This document shows, in pieces, positions 34,768 to 47,597 of a stretch of DNA of 64,000 bases (positions within the stretch are counted from its first letter, which is position 1; each line of letters opens with the position of its first letter). This stretch comes from Psoroptes ovis (taxonomy: Eukaryota; Arthropoda; Arachnida; Sarcoptiformes; Psoroptidae): positions 188,501 to 252,500 of the forward strand of contig PQWQ01000007.1 in the NCBI GenBank assembly GCA_002943765.1, read 5' to 3'. The translations under genes and the position numbers were made by a program. Below the pieces are notes generated by a model. The model was given only the letters and a program-made list of their open reading frames with translations, did not search any database and had not been told where the DNA came from.

Positions 34768-37700
34768 TATTACTAATAGTAATGGTGGTGGTGGTAATCG
34801 ACGTAATCAACAACAATTGACAATAATCAACAGATTTGATTCAATATTTACTGCGATAATGGATTTTTGTTGTGATAATATGGATGATAGCCATGATGAA
34901 TCAACATTATTATTGCTTACAACACCAACATCGTTGATATTTTGGGTATTTTGGTCAATAGTTGTATCAATAATTGGTGTTGCCGTCAATATTGCGGTCA
35001 AAATACGCCGGTGTCAAAATGAAATTTTCGAAATTGATGTATCCAATGATGATGATTTATTGAATAAAGCTGATGATAAGGGTGATGGTTCAAATAAAAC
35101 TAATGATCAATGTGAACCTCGTAATGTTGTGAATGAAAAATCATTTCATTCACAACATTTTAGCCAACAGCAGCAGCATAAGGACCCAGTGAAATATGAT
35201 CAGCAGCAACAATCGAATCAAATTATATCCAAACCAATCGAAGATCGACAACAATGGATGAATGAAGTGATTAAATGGTTTCGAATGAAATCAATCAATG
35301 ATCAGCCATTCATTCAATCGATTATCGATGAATGGTTAAATTCATTGAATAATCAAAGTCAAAAATTAATAAATGAAAATCGTTTATACGTAGAATTTAT
35401 ACGAATTGAACAGTTGAATGGTGAACAATTGCAACAAATGAAAATGATTGAAGAATTGAATGAAAATTTGGTATGAATATTCTAAATATTTTAATTACAT
35501 GGTTTCAAGTTTTAATTCAGAGTTTTGAAATTGATTTTCGTAGTTTTAAAATTGAATTTCATAATTTCACGATTCAAAATTGCATTCAAAACTATGAAAA
35601 TCAACTTGAAAACTACGAAAATTAATTTTAAAACTCTGAATTAAAACTTGAAACCCTGTCTTTTGATTAATTCGAAAAATTTTTCAAAATTCAAATAAAA
35701 ACAGATTACAACAATGAAAGCTACTTGTGATCAACTGATAATTCAAGTACGCGTTGCTCCCGATATGAATTGTGATCCAAATCTAACGGCCATTTATCAT
35801 GTTATTATGAATAGATTCAGTTCATTGGTGAGCATTTGACAATCAATTCAATTGATTTTATTAATTTTTGATCACATTTTTGATCAGTTGAAAATTGTTG
35901 GAATAACTGATGAATTATTATTCGTCATACGACCATTAGAACGACCCGAAACCCGTGCCCAGATTGAAGGTCCATTGATTGGATCGAAAAATCGATTCCA
36001 ACATGATTCAATTATTGATGCTGTAATGAATATATTCACATCTACCATTTTCGATTTAAATTTCAATGATATATCGATGATTGATCGAAGTTTTCCACAA
36101 TTAGCCGTAAAAGAATCTTCATCGTCAACAACAAAATCAAATAAAACAATGAACCAAATGTTCAATGATATTAATAAGTCAAATATTGAACGGAAATTAT
36201 TGATAAAAATTTCCAAAGCAAATGATTTGAATTTAAATGATTCGAATAATAATGATATTGGAATTTATTGTCAAATTGAATTAGATGAACCATTTCAAAC
36301 AGCACGTACAACAATAATACGGGAAAAAATGGCTGCTGATAATTGTCTTGAATGGGATCAACATTTTATGTTGTAAGTAATTTAATTCGATTCATTTCAA
36401 ATTCTTAAATAATTAACTCTTTGACTACTTTTTCAAATTCACAGCACACTAAATGAAAACTCATATGAATTATTATTTGAATTATTCGATGAAAATCGTC
36501 AAAAATCAAAATCGAATGACGAAAATCGGATTAGGGCCGGTATTTATCAATGATTATCAATGTTTGTTTTACTTGTCAATAATTATTATTTTGTCCCTAA
36601 AATACAAGATCAAATATTGGGCAATGCAATAGTCAACATACGTGAATTGCTTTCGAATCCATCACAATCACAAATACTTACATTACAATCCGGTACAAAT
36701 AATAAAGAAAATATTGGTAATTTGATTGTTGAGGTAAATGAATAATCCTTTGACACTTTATAAAATTTAAATGATTCGATCTCATTTAATAGTTTTTATT
36801 GATGGAACATACCCGAAATGGGTCGATTAGACGTCATCAGCATCAACAACAGCAGCAACAACAAAATCAATTCAAACGAACACAATCGATGACAAAGCAA
36901 GATAAACTTGTCAACAGCAACAATAATAATATTGCTTATCATGATGAATTGGCTGAAAAAAATCGTCGTCATTCATCATCAGGTAAATTTGATTCATACA
37001 AAATAGAACAAAATATTATTTAAAATAATTTCCTTGGGTTAGAATCTCTCGAATTTCCTCAATTTGAATCCCCATTTTAATTTCCATTATACATCATCAT
37101 TTTAATATGTTTGCATATGCATTTAATCAAAACTATTCAATTTTTCTATTCTATTTTTTGCATGCTTTTTTACCACTGTATATACATTTCTGCTAATCAA
37201 ATTTGGATTGAAATTGAATTGAAATTGAACTGCATGTCCATTGCTTGCCATCAAAATAATTGTGCATGAATTCCTGATTGAATTATTGAATTATTATACA
37301 AAAAAAAAAAACAAACACCAAAAATAATCGCAATACATTTAAATCGAATCAAATCAAATCAAACAAATATGAATATATGAATACACATTGATTTACCTGT
37401 GTATTAACCTGTTACTGTGATTATTTTGAATATCGAAACGTGATCATTATTCGATTTAAAATCATGTGTGAACTTGAAACATTTTCATTTTATTATATTA
37501 TTCGAATGACCAAACAACAACAACATTATTCACTGATATCAACAAATGATTTGTTTCCTTGAAAATGAAATTTGTACCAAAAAAAAAAAAAAAAAAAAAT
37601 CAATGGATTTTATATGCAAATAATCATCATCCATAAAACATCGTCACATATGGTATCATTTAATTCAAATTAATCATTTTCAAAATTTCCTTGAAAAATT

Positions 37701-40700
37701 TCCATACACCTGAATGCGGGGATATATCCATGAAATCTCTTGCGAATAAATCCAATTGTTAAATTGTCATCGTATTGTATTGTTATTGTGTGTGCCTCAT
37801 ATCATTGTATAATCCGTTTATTATTATTTTGTTATGATTTTTCCTCATCACTCTATGTCTTATGTTTGAATTTTAAATTACGCCAAAAAAATACATCAAA
37901 TTCAATATTTCACTTCAGTCAATGTTCGAAGACATCGTGGTCGATCATCATTATCTTCATCATCTGTGCTAACAACATCAACAACATTTAACGATTATTG
38001 TGATCAAAATTATCGTCATTTAGTTGATTTAAGCAATGAATTCGAATGTTATCAACCGATGAACGATGATCATCGTAATCAACAATCAGCTGTGCATTCG
38101 AATTCAATAAAACACCGTGATACACTACTAGATAATCAATCAAAACGTTCATCATCATCATTTTTGAATACGCTGGAAAATGATATGTCAATGAATTTTG
38201 AGAACGAATTAATATCCGATTTCAATAATAATAATATTGATATTGATTTGCCAATGAAACAAGAACATCAAACACAATCAAGGCACTTAAATTCAATTAA
38301 ATGTAATTCAGTTACTTTGTCATTTTTTAAATGTTTCTCATGTTTCCAATGCTATGTTTTAAATTTGGTCCCTGTGTGTTCAATTGTTTTCTATGTGTTT
38401 GGTTTATGTGTGAATGTATTTTTCCAATATATCTGAACAATAATGCATCAAAAATTTGATACAAAATCAAAAATAATCGGCAAGAAAATTCTACAAACAA
38501 CAAATTTAGATGATGATCTGGCCGACGAAAATGATTCAAATGTAAATATTACAAGCAATTATCCTAATAATAGTTTAAATAATCGAAAAAATCGATTGGA
38601 AAAACGATCATCATTATATTCACAATTATCATTCGAAAGTATCGATAGCCGATTGGATATTGTTGATCAATGTACGCTGGTAGATGGTGATCGAAATCGA
38701 AATAATGATAGTGCTATTATTGATGATAATGATTATGTTGAACGAAAAGAAAAAATATCAACAATTGAATTGCCTACGACCATTGATCAATCATTGGTCA
38801 TATATAATAATAATTTGAATAATCTTACCATTGATGATAATGAAAAATTGAAATTTAAGCCACATTCATTAATTTCGAACACTGTAAAGCCATTACAGCT
38901 TGAAAAACCTTCAATATTGAAGCGATTATCAATGAAAAAATTGAATCGAAATGAAAATAAATTGAAATCAAAATCTGAAACACAATTATGTTTTTGCCAA
39001 TTTGATGATGACCATGATGATGATCGGAATCATCATCGTCATTATATTAACGACAGATTCGGTATTTTCGTTGATGAAATTGATCGAAATGATGATGATC
39101 AATTTAAATTCAAATCACCATCAACAACAACGACAGCCATCAATTGTAAACGACATTATTCGACAATAATCAAATTACCACCATCATCATCAACATCCAG
39201 AATTTTGAAATCATTCAACAACATTAATAATAATAATGCTATCGATAAGATAAATAATGATAATAACTATAATCTTATCCGAAGAAATAATAAAACACGT
39301 GCAAGTTTTTCTATGATTGATACTAAATCATGTTTCATCGATAGAAATAATTACAACAAATCACAGCAATTATTTTCAACAGAATCTACGGCAGCATCTA
39401 CAGCGATTGAATCACCATTAACATTCGCAGATTCAAACAGGAAAAAGGACCAAATTTCTTCAAACAATCACAGAATTTTGCAGCCAGAAGCTGCATCCGA
39501 ATATATTGAAACTAAATTGCGACTTAGTTCGTCTTCAAAATCAGCGATTGATAACAATAATAATAATTATGTTTGTCATTATAATAACCATCCACCTTAT
39601 AATAATTGCGATTACTCAACATCAACATCCACATCAACATTTTCAAGTTCATCATCATCCAGTCGTAAATATCGCCGGAATAATACAAATCGAAAAAAAT
39701 ATCCACATTATTATTTTGGTTATGATAATAATTCTGGTTTGATATCAATTCAAATCAAATGAAATTTCCATAATTTCTTTGATTTTGGTCCTTGTGATAC
39801 TTGTATAATTAACATCTTTGCTCGCTTATAACTAACATTCATTTCCTCGAAATTTCCCTATAAAAATTTCAAATTTAAAGCTTTGAAAATTCTAATTATT
39901 GTTATTTTCGGTTAGATTTAGACAATACGAAATCATCAACACAAGAAGATCCTGGTTATAATTCTGGTGATAATGTTCAATCAATACAATCATTGGATGA
40001 AAGTCATCAAAAATCAACCTCAAACAATGATGCACTACGTCAGCAACCGATGAAATATGCAACACTGGATAAACGTGATTCAGGTAAGATGATCAATATT
40101 TAATATATTCAAGATTATCTGTTGAAGATATTGATTAAATTCTACTCCTTGTATTTCGTAGGCCCACGTTCACGTGATAAATCATTATTGCGTAATATTA
40201 AAAAACGTTTTAGCTTTAATCGTCGTTCGAAATCGATGGACAGAAATCTTGGTAAACGTTCAACAGCTGTTAGCGATGATGAAGATGATGATGATTATTT
40301 TGAACGAAATGGAATGGAAAGAGCTCGATCGGTACCAGGTGAAAAACGTGAGCCATCAATGCCTAAAGAAATACAGCAACAACAACAATCTGAATCAATG
40401 ATCAAAGAAAGTTTTGGGAATCTAAGCAAAGCATCCATACGAACATTTATGCATGAAGATTCAACCATCATAGTGGAATGCCAAGAAAAAGGCATCACAA
40501 AGCATTATGTTATGCCGAATGATGATTTCGATAAAATAAAACATGAATTGAAACGACGGAAAGGACAAAAATTACATTTATACAAAGATCATTTATTCAT
40601 TGCCAAACATGCAGCATCATCTAAATTATGTCAAATTTGTGGTAAAAAATTTCCGTTTCGACTGGGCAAACAAGCTTATCAATGTCGTGGTAAGTATATT

Positions 40701-41011
40701 CAATTATTTATTCACATTCAGGAAAAACGAGTTCATAATGAACATTTCAATTATTTCAATTTAAAATAGATTGCGGATTAATAAGTCATAAACCATGTCA
40801 TATCAAGGTGGAAACACGATGTTTTGCAACATCGGTCGGTGCATTAAATCTGGAATTTACTGATGACAATGCTTTGTCAAATGATCTACAGCAGCTGAAT
40901 AACATCAATAATAATACGGCTATCGTACCTGAATTGAAAATTACTGATACAGACAATGATAATCATATTGATAATATCATTGACAACAACAACATTGATT
41001 ATCGACAATGA
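34760..41011 (+). CDS. C2CD2/TMEM24-like lipid-transfer protein with C1 domain
   Basis: Eleven exons fit in phase: 34760-35470, 35705-35827, 35888-36372, 36445-36539, 36609-36733, 36793-36982, 37919-38302, 38510-39664 (end uncertain, perhaps 39718), 39916-40083, 40162-40689 and 40770-41011; about 1400 residues. A membrane helix lies at ~58-80 (FWVFWSIVVSIIGVAVNIAV). An SMP-like region follows (MNEVIKWFRMKSINDQPF, EWLNSLNNQ). A C2 domain has KLLIKISKANDLN, YCQIELDEPFQT and YELLFELFDE. This order matches C2CD2L (TMEM24), an ER-plasma membrane contact protein that carries phosphoinositides. A long Ser/Asn-rich linker leads to a basic stretch (LLRNIKKRFSFNRRSKS). A complete C1 finger ends it: H-x12-C-x2-C ... 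C-x2-C-x4-H-x2-C ... C from HLFIAKH to ETRCF. The exon 7/8 join is my choice among several. Confidence 0.68.
35501..35657. repeat. Palindromic repeat family 2, copy 3 (intronic)
   Basis: The longest copy, 157 bp, inside intron 1 of the C2CD2-like gene. GGTTTCAAGTTTTAATTCAG (35501-35520) is the reverse complement of the right end, CTGAATTAAAACTTGAAACC (35636-35655). The interior is a second inverted layer (AAATTGATTTTCGTAGTTTT against AAAACTACGAAAATTAATTT). Confidence 0.8.
36983..37918. other. Long intron of the C2CD2-like gene
   Basis: 936 bases between exons 6 and 7, by far the longest intron in the window. It holds a poly-A run near 37579-37599 and AT-rich sequence. No coding signal was seen. 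Confidence 0.55.
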
Positions 41012-41149
41012 TTGAATATTTATTCGAAGTATTTTAATTTTATTTTAATGAGATTATTTTAATTAATTTGATCATTTGAAAAATTAAGTAATATAAGATT
41101 TTAATAAAAATAAATAACCGAATAAATTGCAGTTGCAGTTGGACAAAAT

Positions 41150-44100
41150 TTTCAAAAAATTCAAAAATTTTGACGATGGATAGTCTTATATTTTTTCGAT
41201 TTTTTGAAAAATTTTGACGATGGATAGTCTAATATTTTTTTGATTTTTTGAAAAATTTTGACGATGGATAGTCTAATATTTTTTTGATTTTTTGAAAAAT
41301 TTTGACGATGGATAGCCTTAGATTTTTTCGATTTTTTGAAAAATTTTGACGATAGATAGCCTTAGATTTTTTCGATTTTTTGAAAAATTTTGACGATAGA
41401 TAGCCTTAGATTTTTTCGAAAAATTCAAAAATTTTGTCGATGGATAGCCTTATATTTTTTCGATTTTTTGAAAAATTTTGACGATGGATAGCCTTAGATT
41501 TTTTCGATTTTTTGAAAAATTTTGTCGATAGATAGCCTTAGATTTTTTCGATTTTTTGAAAAATTTTGACGATGGTTAGCCTTAGATTTTTTCGATTTTT
41601 TGAAAAATTTTGATGATAGATAGCCTTAGATTTTTTCGAAAAACTCAAAAATTTTGTCGATAGATAGCCTTATATTTTTTCGATTTTTTGAAAAATTTTG
41701 ACGATGGATAGCCTTAGATTTTTTCGATTTTTTGAAAAATTTTGACGATAGATAGCCTTAGATTTTTTCGATTTTTTGAAAAATTTTGACGATGGATAGC
41801 CTTAGATTTTTTCGATTTTTTGAAAAATTTTGACGATGGTTAGCCTTATATTTTTTCGATTTTTTGAAAAATTTTGACGATAGATAGCCTTAGATTTTTT
41901 CGATTTTTTGAAAAATTTTGTCGATAGATAGCCTTAGATTTTTTCGATTTTTTGAAAAATTTTGTCGATAGATAGCCTTAGATTTTTTCGATTTTTTGAA
42001 AAATTTTGACGATGGATAGTCTAATATTTTTTTGATTTTTTGAAAAATTTTGACGATGGATAGCCTTATATTTTTTCGATTTTTTGAAAAATTTTGACGA
42101 TAGATAGCCTTAGATTTTTTCGATTTTTTGAAAAATTTTGTCGATAGATAGCCTTAGATTTTTTCGATTTTTTGAAAAATTTTGTCGATAGATAGCCTTA
42201 GATTTTTTCGATTTTTTGAAAAATTTTGACGATGGTTAGCCTTATATTTTTTCGATTTTTTGAAAAATTTTGACGATAGATAGCCTTAGATTTTTTCGAA
42301 AAATTCAAAAATTTTGACGATGGTTAGCCTTAGATTTTTTCGATTTTTTGAAAAATTTTGTCGATAGATAGCCTTAGATTTTTTCGATTTTTTGAAAAAT
42401 TTTGACGATGGATAGCCTTAGATTTTTTCGATTTTTTGAAAAATTTTGACGATGGATAGCCTTAGATTTTTTCGATTTTTTGAAAAATTTTGACGATAGA
42501 TAGCCTTAGATTTTTTCGAAAAATTCAAAAATTTTGACGATGGTTAGCCTTATATTTTTTCGATTTTTTGAAAAATTTTGTCGATAGATAGCCTTAGATT
42601 TTTTCGAAAAACTCAAAAATTTTGTCGATAGATAGCCTTAGATTTTTTCGAAAAATTCAAAAATTTTGACGATGGTTAGCCTTAGATTTTTTCGATTTTT
42701 TGAAAAATTTTGTCGATAGATAGCCTTATATTTTTTCGATTTTTTGAAAAATTTTGACGATGGATAGCCTTAGATTTTTTCGATTTTTTGAAAAATTTTG
42801 ACGATAGATAGCCTTAGATTTTTTCGATTTTTTGAAAAATTTTGACGATGGATAGCCTTAGATTTTTTCGATTTTTTGAAAAATTTTGTCGATAGATAGC
42901 CTTAGATTTTTTCGATTTTTTGAAAAATTTTGTCGATAGATAGCCTTAGATTTTTTCGATTTTTTGAAAAATTTTGACGATAGATAGCCTTAGATTTTTT
43001 CGATTTTTTGAAAAATTTTGACGATAGATAGCCTTAGATTTTTTCGAAAAATTCAAAAATTTTGTCGATGGATAGCCTTATATTTTTTCGATTTTTTGAA
43101 AAATTTTGACGATGGATAGCCTTAGATTTTTTCGATTTTTTGAAAAATTTTGACGATGGTTAGCCTTAGATTTTTTCGATTTTTTGAAAAATTTTGTCGA
43201 TAGATAGCCTTATATTTTTTCGATTTTTTGAAAAATTTTGACGATGGATAGCCTTAGATTTTTTCGATTTTTTGAAAAATTTTGACGATGGTTAGCCTTA
43301 TATTTTTTCGATTTTTTGAAAAATTTTGACGATAGATAGCCTTAGATTTTTTCGATTTTTTGAAAAATTTTGTCGATAGATAGCCTTAGATTTTTTCGAT
43401 TTTTTGAAAAATTTTGTCGATAGATAGCCTTAGATTTTTTCGATTTTTTGAAAAATTTTGACGATGGATAGTCTAATATTTTTTTGATTTTTTGAAAAAT
43501 TTTGACGATGGATAGCCTTATATTTTTTCGATTTTTTGAAAAATTTTGACGATAGATAGCCTTAGATTTTTTCGATTTTTTGAAAAATTTTGTCGATAGA
43601 TAGCCTTAGATTTTTTCGATTTTTTGAAAAATTTTGTCGATAGATAGCCTTAGATTTTTTCGATTTTTTGAAAAATTTTGACGATAGATAGCCTTAGATT
43701 TTTTCGATTTTTTGAAAAATTTTGTCGATAGATAGCCTTAGATTTTTTCGATTTTTTGAAAAATTTTGACGATGGTTAGCCTTATATTTTTTCGATTTTT
43801 TGAAAAATTTTGACGATAGATAGCCTTAGATTTTTTCGAAAAATTCAAAAATTTTGACGATGGTTAGCCTTAGATTTTTTCGATTTTTTGAAAAATTTTG
43901 TCGATAGATAGCCTTAGATTTTTTCGATTTTTTGAAAAATTTTGACGATGGTTAGCCTTATATTTTTTCGATTTTTTGAAAAATTTTGACGATAGATAGC
44001 CTTAGATTTTTTCGAAAAATTCAAAAATTTTGACGATGGTTAGCCTTAGATTTTTTCGATTTTTTGAAAAATTTTGTCGATAGATAGCCTTATATTTTTT

Positions 44101-46530
44101 CGATTTTTTGAAAAATTTTGACGATGGATAGCCTTAGATTTTTTCGATTTTTTGAAAAATTTTGACGATGGTTAGCCTTAGATTTTTTCGATTTTTTGAA
44201 AAATTTTGACGATGGATAGCCTTAGATTTTTTCGATTTTTTGAAAAATTTTGACGATGGATAGCCTTAGATTTTTTCGATTTTTTGAAAAATTTTGACGA
44301 TGGATAGCCTTAGATTTTTTCGATTTTTTGAAAAATTTTGTCGATAGATAGCCTTAGATTTTTTCGATTTTTTGAAAAATTTTGTCGATAGATAGCCTTA
44401 GATTTTTTCGATTTTTTGAAAAATTTTGTCGATAGATAGCCTTAGATTTTTTCGATTTTTTGAAAAATTTTGTCGATAGATAGCCTTAGATTTTTTCGAT
44501 TTTTTGAAAAATTTTGACGATAGATAGCCTTAGATTTTTTCGATTTTTTGAAAAATTTTGTCGATAGATAGCCTTAGATTTTTTCGATTTTTTGAAAAAT
44601 TTTGACGATGGTTAGCCTTATATTTTTTCGATTTTTTGAAAAATTTTGACGATAGATAGCCTTAGATTTTTTCGAAAAATTCAAAAATTTTGACGATGGT
44701 TAGCCTTAGATTTTTTCGATTTTTTGAAAAATTTTGTCGATAGATAGCCTTAGATTTTTTCGATTTTTTGAAAAATTTTGACGATGGTTAGCCTTAGATT
44801 TTTTCGATTTTTTGAAAAATTTTGTCGATAGATAGCCTTATATTTTTTCGATTTTTTGAAAAATTTTGACGATGGTTAGCCTTAGATTTTTTCGATTTTT
44901 TGAAAAATTTTGTCGATAGATAGCCTTATATTTTTTCGATTTTTTGAAAAATTTTGACGATGGATAGCCTTAGATTTTTTCGATTTTTTGAAAAATTTTG
45001 ACGATGGATAGCCTTAGATTTTTTCGATTTTTTGAAAAATTTTGACGATGGATAGCCTTAGATTTTTTCGATTTTTTGAAAAATTTTGTCGATAGATAGC
45101 CTTAGATTTTTTCGATTTTTTGAAAAATTTTGTCGATAGATAGCCTTAGATTTTTTCGATTTTTTGAAAAATTTTGTCGATAGATAGCCTTAGATTTTTT
45201 CGATTTTTTGAAAAATTTTGACGATAGATAGCCTTAGATTTTTTCGATTTTTTGAAAAATTTTGACGATAGATAGCCTTAGATTTTTTCGATTTTTTGAA
45301 AAATTTTGACGATAGATAGCCTTAGATTTTTTCGAAAAATTCAAAAATTTTGTCGATGGATAGCCTTATATTTTTTCGATTTTTTGAAAAATTTTGTCGA
45401 TAGATAGCCTTAGATTTTTTCGATTTTTTGAAAAATTTTGACGATGGTTAGCCTTAGATTTTTTCGATTTTTTGAAAAATTTTGACGATAGATAGCCTTA
45501 GATTTTTTCGAAAAACTCAAAAATTTTGTCGATAGATAGCCTTAGATTTTTTCGAAAAATTCAAAAATTTTGACGATGGTTAGCCTTAGATTTTTTCGAT
45601 TTTTTGAAAAATTTTGTCGATAGATAGCCTTAGATTTTTTCGAAAAATTCAAAAATTTTGACGATGGTTAGCCTTAGATTTTTTCGATTTTTTGAAAAAT
45701 TTTGACGATAGATAGCCTTAGATTTTTTCGATTTTTTGAAAAATTTTGACGATGGATAGCCTTAGATTTTTTCGATTTTTTGAAAAATTTTGTCGATGGA
45801 TAGCCTTAGATTTTTTCGATTTTTTGAAAAATTTTGACGATAGATAGCCTTAGATTTTTTCGAAAAACTCAAAAATTTTGTCGATAGATAGCCTTAGATT
45901 TTTTCGAAAAATTCAAAAATTTTGACGATGGATAGCCTTAGATTTTTTCGATTTTTTGAAAAATTTTGACGATGGATAGCCTTATATTTTTTCGATTTTT
46001 TGAAAAATTTTGACGATGGATAGCCTTAGAATTTTTCAAAATTTTTCAAAAAATCGAAAAAATCTAAGACTATCTATCGTCAAAATTTTTCAAAAAATCG
46101 AAAAAATCTAAGGCTATCCATCGACAAAATTTTTGAATTTTTCGAAAAAATCTAAGGCTTTCCATCGTCAAAATTTTTGAATTTTTCGAAAAAATCTAAC
46201 GCTATCTATCGACAAAATTTTTCAAAAAATCGAAAAAATCTAAGACTATCCATCGTCAAAATTTTTCAAAAAATCGAAAAAATCTAAGGCTATCTATCGT
46301 CAAAATTTTTGAATTTTTCGAAAAAATCTAAGGCTATCCATCGTCAAAATTTTTCAAAAAATCGAAAAAATCTAAGGCTATCTATCGTCAAAATTTTTGA
46401 ATTTTTCGAAAAAATCTAAGGCTATCCATCGTCAAAATTTTTCAAAAAATCGAAAAAATCTAAGGCTATCTATCGTCAAAATTTTTGAATTTTTCGAAAA
46501 AATCTAAGGCTATCTATCGACAAAATTTTT
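41150..46530. repeat. Satellite array, 44 bp monomer, with inversion
   Basis: About 110 head-to-tail copies of a 44 bp unit in one orientation (41150-46027), then about 11 copies in the reverse orientation (46028-46530). The core of the unit is GACGATGGATAGCCTTAGAT followed by T- and A-tracts. Two monomer types alternate irregularly. One has TTTTTTCGATTTTTTGAAAA, the other TTTTTTCGAAAAATTCAAAA; both are 44 bp. Diagnostic variants recur at spacings that are exact multiples of 44 (for example 42019 to 43471 is 33 units), so I see no indels in the forward part. The array follows the C2CD2-like gene's stop by about 140 bases. Confidence 0.97.
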
Positions 46531-46947
46531 GAATAATATTAAATTTTTATCAAATTTTTATTTTTCAAAGAATAGGGTTACATTTTTCAATCGAAAAAAA
46601 AGAAAGAAAACAAACAAGGCTATCCATCGTCAAAATTTTTCAAAAAATCAAAAAAATATAAGGCTATCTATCGTCAAAATTTTTGAATTTTTCGAAAAAA
46701 TCTAAGGCTATCCATCGTCAAAATTTTTCAAAAAATCGAAAAAATCTAAGGCTATCTATCGTCAAAATTTTTCAAAAAATCGAAAAAATCTAAGGCTATC
46801 TATCGTCAAAATTTTTCAAAAAATCGAAAAAATCTAAGGCTATCTATCGACAAAATTTTTGAATAATATTAAATTTTTATCAAATTTTTATTTTTCAAAG
46901 AATAGGGTTACATTTTTCAATCGAAAAAAAAGAAAGAAAACAAACAA
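46531..46947. repeat. Satellite edge: 330 bp tandem duplication
   Basis: An 87 bp non-satellite segment (46531-46617, starting GAATAATATTAAATTTTTAT) recurs identically at 46861-46947. Between them are about 5.5 reverse-oriented satellite monomers. The offset is 330 bp, or 7.5 monomers. The array ends at 46947. Confidence 0.95.
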
Positions 46948-47597
46948 AGTGTATTCAAAGGATTTTTATGTGTAATTAGTGTTTTTCATATGAAATGATA
47001 AAGATTTAATTATAATTTCATATTTACAAATACAAAATATAAGTTTTGAGAAAAAAAAGAATTTCAAATATTCATGTATGCTTGATAAAAAGTAATGAAA
47101 ATTTCAGAAATATAAGTTTTTAGTTTCGAATTGAAAAGATAAAGATAATTATTATTAGTGATATTCTGTGTTCAATATTCAAAAAGGGAAAAAAATATTA
47201 TTCGAAGTTCAAAGTAAATATAATGTTTTCAATGAAGATTTGAAAAATTCAATTGATTAAATGTGTTTGTATGTGTGTGTACTTTAAATGATGATCCAAT
47301 AATCGCTGAATACAACGGTTCATTACTCGTTTTTTCCGATGTGAAATGAATCAATATTTTAAATGATGAAAAGCTAGAATATGGTGCGAAATTTTGATTT
47401 CAGAAGTTGTGTTCATGTTTCAATTGATGATCAATAAATTTTGATCAAGTGATATATTGGGTGTATTATTTGTGTAGAGAAATTCTTTGAAGGATAAATC
47501 ATAATCATGTAGAATGAAATTTTGGCCAAACCGATACAAATTCTCTAATATATTCAGAATATATTAGTATATTTCAATAGCTTCTTCAACTCTTTTC
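46948..47597. other. Spacer, satellite to Squid-like gene 3' end
   Basis: 650 AT-rich bases that probably include the long 3' UTR of the minus-strand hnRNP gene. Nothing else was seen. Confidence 0.5.

Noticed and set aside
37579..37599. A poly-A run as a retroposon tail
   Set aside because: It is intronic, with no element body or target duplication recognised next to it.
41150..46947. CRISPR-like array
   Set aside because: The repeats are contiguous 44-bp units without spacers, in a eukaryotic setting; this is a satellite.
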